DNA of 5,001 bases, taken from contig CAZFKP010000047.1 of the NCBI GenBank assembly GCA_964518725.1, positions 1 to 5,001 of the forward strand, read 5' to 3'. The position numbers and the translations under genes are program-made. How positions within the stretch are numbered: position 1 is the first letter of the stretch; every line of letters begins with the position of its first letter. Shown piece by piece: positions 1 to 5,001 of this stretch. The DNA comes from JANRKF01 sp964518725. Its GTDB lineage: Bacteria; Pseudomonadota; Alphaproteobacteria; Rickettsiales; SXRF01. The notes beneath the pieces are model-generated. The model was not told the origin of the DNA and did no database searches. It saw nothing but the letters and a program-made list of their open reading frames with translations.

Positions 1-53
1 TCAGCTGAAACAATGGGCTAAACAGAATCTAACCTAGTTATCTACGACAGCCC
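1..53. mobile_element. Possible insertion-sequence terminus, partial at the window edge
   Basis: This short stretch lies beyond the stop codon of the last minus-strand gene. Read on the minus strand from the junction it begins GGGGCTGTCGTAGATAACTA, a G-rich start followed by CTGTC that looks like the terminal inverted repeat of several transposon families (IS5-like ends, for example). On the plus strand a reading frame runs in from the left edge and stops at 35-37, just before or within that putative terminus, as transposase genes commonly do in compact insertion sequences. The opposite end and the target duplication lie outside the window, so the call rests on resemblance alone. The alternative is an ordinary short intergenic gap between convergent genes. 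Confidence 0.33.
2..37 (+). CDS. Possible C-terminal tail of a convergent gene (maybe transposase)
   Basis: A plus-strand frame is open from the window edge and encodes QLKQWAKQNLT before a TAG stop at 35-37. The peptide is basic and amphipathic, which is plausible for a protein C-terminus. Only eleven codons are visible, so no family can be assigned. If real, it converges on the minus-strand membrane protein gene with 16 bases between the two stop codons. Its stop sits beside a sequence resembling an insertion-sequence end, which is why a transposase is suggested. An open frame this short could also occur by chance. Confidence 0.22.
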   Translation, partial: QLKQWAKQNLT

Positions 54-1037
54 CTAAATATCATCATGGTTGGCAAGCCGCGCGTTGCTGGCCAACTGTT
101 GCAGCCCAAGAAGTGCTAACAGGGCGATGAGCATGTGCTGTCGCTGTCGCAACGTCGTGAGCATGGCCTCCCCCAACGGATGGTTCCGCCAGTTCCTGAT
201 CCCTTTCCACAGAAGTGATGTTGCAAGCCATGCAAGCACCGCGATCCATTGCCACTGGGTGCTGCTGCGTACGGTCATGAGGAATATCAGCAACGCTGCC
301 TGCGTTATCCACATCAGCCATCCGCTCACCCGCGCATAACGGTTCTGCATGCGGCTAAACAGCATCAGGTGCATGGTGGCGATGATACTCAGTATGCCGA
401 GATTGCGATTGGACGTCACTGACGGCGCGTCGGCACGTCCGGTGAATACGTCGCTATAGAAAAGTAGGTTGAAGGAAAATAAAACGACCACCAGCAACAC
501 AAGGAAGCATGGTTGGCCACGCGCCTGCATTAGGAACAGCAGGCATGAAATAGACAGCAGCAGGAAGAAACAATGGTACGTGGAATCGGCATGATAGCCG
601 AACAGGAAGAAGGAGAGCTTATAGAAATCAACCAGGCCGGTATCTTCCGCCGGCATGATGACAAAGGGTGCGCGGGTGGATTTGTAGGGTTGGAAGGTGG
701 AGGGATCGAGCGCGGTTGCCGCCTGCAGTGCGGCTTCAATCGCTGCACCGTTTCCGGCGAGTGCCTGCTGTTCTGTTGCATCGTCTGGCAACAGGATATC
801 TTTGATCGCCTTCTCCACTTCCGGCCTTCCCACATATCCGCGATTGAAGCCGTAAAGGCTCTCGGAAATGGCGATCGAGATTGCGAATACATCATTACCA
901 GCGCCATAATTGAGCTTGGCATCCAGCCCCTCGGCCTTACCAAGAATGTAGGCATTGAAAAGGCAAAGAGTGACGGCAACGACACAACCGGAGAAAATGA
1001 TCCAACGGACTGCATCGCTTACCTGCCATGGCCTCAT
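54..1037 (-). CDS. Polytopic membrane protein of unknown function, possibly C-terminally truncated
   Basis: I do not recognise a named family. The 327-residue product has a first hydrophobic helix at about residues 11-32. A hydrophilic loop of roughly 115 residues follows, probably extracytoplasmic, and it ends in a distinctive AEDTGLVDFYKLSFFLFGY segment near residues 130-148. About six more helices lie near 153-171, 176-194, 211-227, 239-256, 262-278 and 301-315. The start ATG overlaps the stop of the CDP-glucose dehydratase gene as ATGA, with a weak AGCAGG ribosome-binding sequence upstream, so the start is well supported and translation is probably coupled. The context suggests a role in making or exporting the surface glycan, for instance as a membrane glycosyltransferase or polymerase-like protein, but no catalytic motif shows this. 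The protein ends a few residues after its last helix, right at a possible insertion-sequence end, so it may have lost a C-terminal part. Confidence 0.82.
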   Translation of the reverse strand: MRPWQVSDAVRWIIFSGCVVAVTLCLFNAYILGKAEGLDAKLNYGAGNDVFAISIAISESLYGFNRGYVGRPEVEKAIKDILLPDDATEQQALAGNGAAIEAALQAATALDPSTFQPYKSTRAPFVIMPAEDTGLVDFYKLSFFLFGYHADSTYHCFFLLLSISCLLFLMQARGQPCFLVLLVVVLFSFNLLFYSDVFTGRADAPSVTSNRNLGILSIIATMHLMLFSRMQNRYARVSGWLMWITQAALLIFLMTVRSSTQWQWIAVLAWLATSLLWKGIRNWRNHPLGEAMLTTLRQRQHMLIALLALLGLQQLASNARLANHDDI

Positions 1038-2092
1038 GTGCTGGCCTGCTCACACAATGCCGACATGCTGCGTACATAGTCGCTGCGGCTGCCGCCGGAA
1101 TCAAACAGGCGGTAGCCGCTTGCCGTATGGGCGAGGGCTTCTTCTAGCGAGAATACCGGCTTCCAGCCAAGTTCACGGCGGGCAAGCGAGGAATCGAGCG
1201 CCAGCAGCCCGGCCTCATGCGGCATGTCTTTCGGGGTTTCAACGCGCCATGTTGCAGTCGCTCCCCACTGGGCAGCAAAGGTTGAAACTACCTGCTCGAC
1301 CGGCACCACCGACGCAGCATCCGGCCCGAAATTATAGGCGGGTGATAATGGCGTCCGGTTCTCAAACATCTGCCGTACCAGCATCAGGTAGCCCGAAAGC
1401 GGTTCGACCACATGCTGCCATGGGCGCAGCGAATTCGGGGCGCGGATTACCAACGTTTCTCCTGTGGAAAATGCCCGCACCGCATCGGGAATCAGTCGGT
1501 CTTCGCTCCAGTCGCCGGCGCCGATGACATTACCGGCGCGTGCGGTGGCAATGCGGATGTTCTTTTCATCGAAAAACGACTGGCGGTAGGCATGTGCGAT
1601 AATTTCGGCGCAGGCTTTGCTCGCGCTGTAAACATCGCGTCCGCCAAGCTCGTCGGTTTCCTTGTAGGCCTGGCCGGTCTCCTTGTTGCGGTAGCATTTA
1701 TCGGTGGTGACAACCAGAGCAGCCTTGATGCTGGGGATGGTGCGGCAGGCCTCGAGCACGTTGGCTGTGCCGGTGATGTTGGTCGCGATGGTGGCAAGCG
1801 GGTCGCGGTACGAGCGCCGCACCAGAGCCTGCGCCGCCATGTGGATCACGATGTCTGGCGCAAAATCGGCCATGGCGCGGGAAAGCGTGATCAGATCGGC
1901 GAGGTCGGCGAGGGTGTTTTGTTCGCACAGGCTGGGGATATCGAGGAGCGTATACAGGTTGGGCGAGCTATCGGGTGCCAGCGCATAGCCCGCGACCTTG
2001 GCACCCAGATGATGCAACCACACGGCAAGCCATGCGCCTTTGAAGCCGCTATGCCCGGTGAGAAAAACCCGTTTGCCCGACCAGAAATCCAT
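1034..2092 (-). CDS. rfbG: CDP-glucose 4,6-dehydratase
   Basis: This cytoplasmic, NAD-dependent extended short-chain dehydrogenase converts CDP-D-glucose to CDP-4-keto-6-deoxy-D-glucose. The 352-residue length is normal for the family. The N-terminal Rossmann motif TGHSGFKG covers residues 12-19. HMAAQALVRRSY begins at residue 84, and the active-site TTDKCY covers 129-134; Asp-Lys there is typical of CDP-glucose rather than dTDP-glucose dehydratases, which usually have Asp-Glu. The catalytic YSASK (Tyr155, Lys159) is intact, as are RAGNVIGAGDW at 185-195 and RPWQHV at 223-228. It starts three bases after the cytidylyltransferase stop, with AGGA about eight bases upstream of the ATG. The stop overlaps the start of the next membrane protein gene. 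It works directly on the product of the preceding gene. The symbol ddhB is also used. Nothing essential appears missing. Confidence 0.97.
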   Translation of the reverse strand: MDFWSGKRVFLTGHSGFKGAWLAVWLHHLGAKVAGYALAPDSSPNLYTLLDIPSLCEQNTLADLADLITLSRAMADFAPDIVIHMAAQALVRRSYRDPLATIATNITGTANVLEACRTIPSIKAALVVTTDKCYRNKETGQAYKETDELGGRDVYSASKACAEIIAHAYRQSFFDEKNIRIATARAGNVIGAGDWSEDRLIPDAVRAFSTGETLVIRAPNSLRPWQHVVEPLSGYLMLVRQMFENRTPLSPAYNFGPDAASVVPVEQVVSTFAAQWGATATWRVETPKDMPHEAGLLALDSSLARRELGWKPVFSLEEALAHTASGYRLFDSGGSRSDYVRSMSALCEQAST

Positions 2093-2095
2093 TCC

Positions 2096-2875
2096 CTATT
2101 TCCTTGCGTTCCACACCGCCCACGGCGCCTTTTTTGAGTCCCACAAATCTTCTAACGCCCGCTTGTCGCGCAGCGTATCCATCGCCATCCAGAACCCGTC
2201 ATGGCGGTAGGCCATCAGCTGCCCGCGCTTGGCCAGCGTCTCCATCGGCGCTTTTTCCCACACCGTTTCATCGCCATCGATCAGGTCGAGAACCGACGGC
2301 TCCAGCACAAAGAATCCGCCATTGATCCGTGCGTCCTTATTGTCGATTTTTTCGGCAAAACCCGTCACCTGATCGCCCTTACTTTCCAGCACGCCGAAGC
2401 GTCCGGGCGGGGTGATGGCTGTGACGGTGGCTTTCTTGCCGTGCTTCTTGTGGAAAGCGATCAGCTTACCGACATCAACGTTGGAAACGCCGTCACCGTA
2501 GGTGAGGCAGAAACTTTCCTTGCCGAGGTATTTTTTGATCCGCTTCAGGCGGCCGCCGGTCATGGTTTCCGCGCCGGTATCCACCAACGTTATCCGCCAG
2601 TCTTCGCCGTGGTGTTGGTGGACATTAATCTCGCCTGCGCCGAGGTCGACGGTGAGGTCGGACATGTGATAAAAATAATTGGTGAAATATTCCTTGATGA
2701 CATAGCCCTTATAGCCGAGGCAGACGACAAAATCCTTGATGCCGTGGTGGGCGTAGGCTTTCATGATGTGCCAGAGGATAGGCTTGCCGCCGATCGAAAC
2801 CATGGGTTTCGGCAAATGGTCTGTTTCCTCGCTGATGCGTGTGCCGAGCCCCCCGGCGAGAATCACTGCTTTCAT
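2096..2875 (-). CDS. rfbF: Glucose-1-phosphate cytidylyltransferase
   Basis: This cytoplasmic nucleotidyltransferase joins alpha-D-glucose-1-phosphate and CTP to give CDP-glucose and pyrophosphate, the entry step to CDP-linked deoxysugars. With the ATG at 2875 the protein has 259 residues, the usual size for the family. The nucleotide-binding LAGGLGTR lies at residues 6-13, followed by SEET (15-18), typical of the cytidylyltransferase subgroup, and LPKPM (21-25). TYGDGV carries the likely metal-binding Asp128. FAEK (173-176), NGGFFV (185-190) and WMAMDT (229-234, likely second metal Asp233) complete the sugar and metal site. A longer in-frame start at 2926 would overlap the upstream gene and add 17 residues before the conserved MKAVILAGG, so it was rejected. 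A GGGGAAA ribosome-binding site supports the chosen start. The upstream stop is only two bases away and the dehydratase gene follows three bases after the end. The symbol ddhA is also used. Confidence 0.97.
   Translation of the reverse strand: MKAVILAGGLGTRISEETDHLPKPMVSIGGKPILWHIMKAYAHHGIKDFVVCLGYKGYVIKEYFTNYFYHMSDLTVDLGAGEINVHQHHGEDWRITLVDTGAETMTGGRLKRIKKYLGKESFCLTYGDGVSNVDVGKLIAFHKKHGKKATVTAITPPGRFGVLESKGDQVTGFAEKIDNKDARINGGFFVLEPSVLDLIDGDETVWEKAPMETLAKRGQLMAYRHDGFWMAMDTLRDKRALEDLWDSKKAPWAVWNARK
2099..2104 (-). promoter_or_regulatory. Ribosome-binding site of the dehydratase gene
   Basis: On the minus strand AGGAAA forms the last two sense codons of the cytidylyltransferase gene, and the ATG of the dehydratase gene follows six bases later. 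The site lies wholly inside the upstream coding sequence, so translation of the two enzymes is probably coupled. Confidence 0.6.
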
Positions 2876-2877
2876 CG

Positions 2878-4938
2878 TTATTTCCCCATGATGTGTTTGA
2901 AGTCCGTGTAATCTTGCAGGCGGCACCGCGGGTGAAGAAACGGCCCGACATGCGCCGCCAGCAGAATATCCATATTATGCTCAAACACAAGCCCGGTGAG
3001 TGCAATATTCACCCGCACGGTACGCGGCTTTTTACCCGAAAGCGGGGTGATGGTAAGGCAGCGGCTATATTCCACCGGCACGATCAGTAGGCTGTTGCCG
3101 GTGCTTTCCGCCCGGATACGGTAATTGCCCTGTTCCAGGGTGATAGAACTTTTCTGCACCGGAACGAAGGTCGTTTCCGGCAGCGGCTCAAACAGGATGG
3201 CGTCGCTTAAGCTGAAATCTTTTTCATGCATTATCTTGCTTGCTTCTTGCACCGAACTGGCATGCAGTATCCTGGCGGCGGCGATGCCGCGTGTATTTGC
3301 CTCCGGCAGTTCCAGCACCGACAGCGGGCGGATGCCCGGCAACTCAAGTGTTCCGCGATGGATCAGCCCATCGCGTTGTGCATCGAAGGTAAGTAGGAAG
3401 CGCACCCCCAGCATGGCAAGTATGCGGGTGTCGATGTAGGAGAAATTCGTCAATGAACGGTTTTGCCTGTCATTCGGCAGGGTCAAGAAATCGCGCACCA
3501 GCCGGTAAAAAGCCGGGGTGATTGTCTGGTTATATTCATGCAACGTCGGGATGTTATAGAGCCACAATCCGGTGGTCTGGTAATCATTGCGGGCGGCGAC
3601 GTTCATCTGGTAGGCATAGCGCACCTGTGATTTGAGTCCGCCCGGCAGCACGCTGGCCACGCGCCCGGAAAACGCAGCATCCGGTAGTGCGGCGGTTTCT
3701 TTATTCAACAGTTGGATCAGCGGCGAGGACGCAGGCGGCATGGCGTAGCTTTGCAGCATGTGGCGCTCGCGCACGGCCGGTTGGGTAAGCAATACGATGC
3801 TCAGGATACCCACAAACACCGGTGCGCCGACGATGCGTAACCGGGTGGCATGCGCTCCGATAAATGTCGCCAAAAGATACATGGCGAACCATGCATACAG
3901 CGCAAAGAACATCATTTCCGAATAGATCGGCGGCGGCCCCGTCCAGCCGCCGGAGAGTGTGAGCAGGCCAGCCCCGATCACGGCATGCAATACCTGCCCG
4001 GCAAGGGTGATGCACGCCGGGATACGCAACGCCTCATTTTTTTTGTAAAGCGCCATGCCCGCGCCTGCGCCTCCTAAAATGAACAACACCGGCCCGAAAG
4101 CGCGGTCGATAATGTGGCCTTGGAACAGGATGCTTGCAAACTCGGCGGACGGAGCGTAGCTGTCGGCTAGCTCGTGCATGAAAAACCCGCTGCTGCTGTA
4201 AAGAAGCAGCCCCAGCACATACTCCACCCAGCCGAGCGCGGCGCACAGGGCAAGCACCAGCACCGCTCCCAGAAGCTTTTTTTGCCGCACGTGACGTGGT
4301 GCCCGCCAGCAGGCGATAGTGAAGCTGACGGCCAGCATCGGCGCAATCAGGATGGTGGCGGCGGGGCTCGCCGCGATCATCAGGAAGATACCAAGCAACA
4401 ACACCAGTGCGTAAAAGACCATCTGTCGCCAGTTGCCGGCGCCCATGCGCTGGACGCCGATATCGCCAACGGCGGCGGCGAACATGTACCAGACAAAGAG
4501 CGGCGAAGATGCGGTCACCGCGTAGATGGCAAAATAATTTCCCATATACGGAAACATCAAGATGGTAAGCAGCCACGCCGCCGCATAGGTGGTGCCGCGC
4601 GGGAGGCGGTAATTCCAGCCGACTAGCAGCACGGTCACAAACATCATGCAGGCAAACCATGTATAAATCGCTGCCGGGAAAAACTGGCCGTCCGCCGTCA
4701 TGAACGGCAACCAGAACCCCGGCATAAAACTGAGGTTCGCCGGGAAGGAGAGGTTGCCGACGCCCTGCAGGAAGTTGCTGTGGAGATTGGGAGAAATGCC
4801 GTGGAATAAAAGTTGTTCGCGCGCGAGCGACAGCACCATCGGCCCGTCATTGCCGATAAACAGCCTGCCGGGATTATGGGAAAAAGCGAACAAGGAAAAA
4901 ATGACGAGCAAGAGCAGGTTTAAAAAGATGCGTGTCAT
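2878..4938 (-). CDS. Large polytopic membrane protein, GT-C/YfhO-like, function unproven
   Basis: From the ATG at 4938 the product has 686 residues. About 11 hydrophobic helices are predicted, near 3-20, 85-107, 118-138, 143-160, 174-192, 193-211, 222-247, 278-297, 306-328, 342-362 and 368-386. A soluble part of about 300 residues follows and is probably extracytoplasmic. The loop after helix 1 holds GNDGPM with Asp31, a place where GT-C lipid-sugar glycosyltransferases often carry an acidic residue. The C-terminal part has LGVRFLLT (510-517) and a beta-rich end with SLLIVPVEYS, which recalls YfhO-like membrane proteins. The inferred role is transfer of lipid-linked sugar onto a surface glycan; this is not shown. 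The stop lies two bases before the cytidylyltransferase start. The start is uncertain: an ATG at 4986 would add 16 residues translated from a repeat, neither candidate has a good ribosome-binding site, and the frame is open to the window edge. I prefer 4938 because the signal-anchor helix follows at once. Confidence 0.85.
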   Translation of the reverse strand: MTRIFLNLLLLVIFSLFAFSHNPGRLFIGNDGPMVLSLAREQLLFHGISPNLHSNFLQGVGNLSFPANLSFMPGFWLPFMTADGQFFPAAIYTWFACMMFVTVLLVGWNYRLPRGTTYAAAWLLTILMFPYMGNYFAIYAVTASSPLFVWYMFAAAVGDIGVQRMGAGNWRQMVFYALVLLLGIFLMIAASPAATILIAPMLAVSFTIACWRAPRHVRQKKLLGAVLVLALCAALGWVEYVLGLLLYSSSGFFMHELADSYAPSAEFASILFQGHIIDRAFGPVLFILGGAGAGMALYKKNEALRIPACITLAGQVLHAVIGAGLLTLSGGWTGPPPIYSEMMFFALYAWFAMYLLATFIGAHATRLRIVGAPVFVGILSIVLLTQPAVRERHMLQSYAMPPASSPLIQLLNKETAALPDAAFSGRVASVLPGGLKSQVRYAYQMNVAARNDYQTTGLWLYNIPTLHEYNQTITPAFYRLVRDFLTLPNDRQNRSLTNFSYIDTRILAMLGVRFLLTFDAQRDGLIHRGTLELPGIRPLSVLELPEANTRGIAAARILHASSVQEASKIMHEKDFSLSDAILFEPLPETTFVPVQKSSITLEQGNYRIRAESTGNSLLIVPVEYSRCLTITPLSGKKPRTVRVNIALTGLVFEHNMDILLAAHVGPFLHPRCRLQDYTDFKHIMGK
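2881..2887 (-). promoter_or_regulatory. Ribosome-binding site that fixes the cytidylyltransferase start
   Basis: GGGGAAA on the minus strand overlaps the final codons of the upstream membrane protein gene. Its G-run ends eight bases before the ATG at 2875. This spacing supports the 259-residue product over the longer in-frame alternative at 2926. Confidence 0.65.
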
Positions 4939-4973
4939 TGCGAGGAGGTGATGCCGATGCGGCAATCCATCTT
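4933..4973 (+). repeat. Interspersed palindromic repeat, CATTGCGAG...GCAATCCA type
   Basis: The plus strand reads GTCATTGCGAGGAG, then a short variable middle, then GCGGCAATCCATCTT. This matches the general form of REP-like elements scattered through many bacterial genomes, with arms ATTGC (4937-4941) and GCAAT (4962-4966). A small inner hairpin GCCG-ATG-CGGC lies at 4953-4963. The candidate start codon of the large membrane protein gene at 4938 is inside the left arm. Read in the gene's frame, the element gives DGLPHRHHLLAMT, the kind of peptide such repeats yield when annotated as coding. Only one copy is in the window, so its repeated nature rests on recognition of the class. Confidence 0.6.
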
Positions 4974-5001
4974 TATGACTGTTCATGCGAAAGGAAGATG
5001 G

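Noticed and set aside
15..53. Possible transcription terminator after the last gene (GGGCT/AGCCC arms)
   Set aside because: The arms are only five bases with a loop of about 29 bases and no T-run follows on the minus strand, so a rho-independent terminator is not supported.
573..1079. Plus-strand open frame opposite the last membrane protein gene
   Set aside because: It overlaps a gene with strong membrane-helix periodicity and start-stop coupling to its neighbour; nothing supports coding on this strand.
1412..2137. Long plus-strand open frame opposite the dehydratase gene
   Set aside because: It is a mirror of a clearly conserved gene and exists because G/C-rich third codon positions suppress stops on the opposite strand. 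It has no recognisable domain and no ribosome-binding site.
2201..2911. Long plus-strand open frame opposite the cytidylyltransferase gene
   Set aside because: It is an antisense shadow of a gene with all family motifs intact; the translation shows no family features.
2876..2926. Earlier in-frame start for the cytidylyltransferase
   Set aside because: It would add 17 residues before the conserved MKAVILAGG N-terminus and overlap the upstream gene; a well-placed ribosome-binding site favours 2875.
4034..4660. Minus-strand alternate frame of about 208 codons inside the large membrane protein gene
   Set aside because: Its translation is rich in Arg, Ala and His with no hydrophobic pattern, as expected for an out-of-frame reading. 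It would need its own start signals, which are not seen.

Overview
The window is a compact stretch of four genes, all on the minus strand, and reads as part of a surface-polysaccharide (O-antigen or capsule type) operon of a Gram-negative bacterium. The base composition is moderately GC-rich, with mostly G or C at third codon positions. An interspersed repeat of the CATTGCGAG...GCAATCCA type sits at the right edge. Together these fit a proteobacterium, perhaps an alphaproteobacterium, but no marker gene fixes the taxon.

In transcription order (right to left) the layout is as follows. (1) At 4938-2878 is a large polytopic membrane protein, about 11 predicted helices plus a 300-residue soluble C-terminal part, which resembles GT-C/YfhO-like membrane proteins of polysaccharide clusters. 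(2) At 2875-2096 is glucose-1-phosphate cytidylyltransferase (rfbF/ddhA). (3) At 2092-1034 is CDP-glucose 4,6-dehydratase (rfbG/ddhB). (4) At 1037-54 is a second, unrecognised polytopic membrane protein with a large loop after its first helix. The junctions are 2 bp, 3 bp and a 4-bp ATGA overlap, so the four genes are almost certainly co-transcribed and translationally coupled. No promoter is visible; it should lie to the right of the window.

The two enzymes make CDP-4-keto-6-deoxyglucose from glucose-1-phosphate and CTP. That intermediate is the branch point for CDP-linked 3,6-dideoxyhexoses and branched or 6-deoxy sugars. No enzyme that consumes it is present here, so the final sugar cannot be named. 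The flanking membrane proteins are the obvious candidates for handling lipid-linked sugars at the membrane, but this rests on context and topology only.

The edges hold the less ordinary material. At the right edge, the first gene's possible start codons lie in or beside a palindromic interspersed repeat, and the reading frame stays open to the window end. At the left edge, the last 53 bases look like a possible insertion-sequence end: a plus-strand reading frame stops inside a terminus-like sequence that abuts the stop codon of the fourth gene. That gene may therefore be a truncated one. No RNA gene, CRISPR array or convincing terminator was seen, and there is no gene-free stretch longer than about 60 bases.
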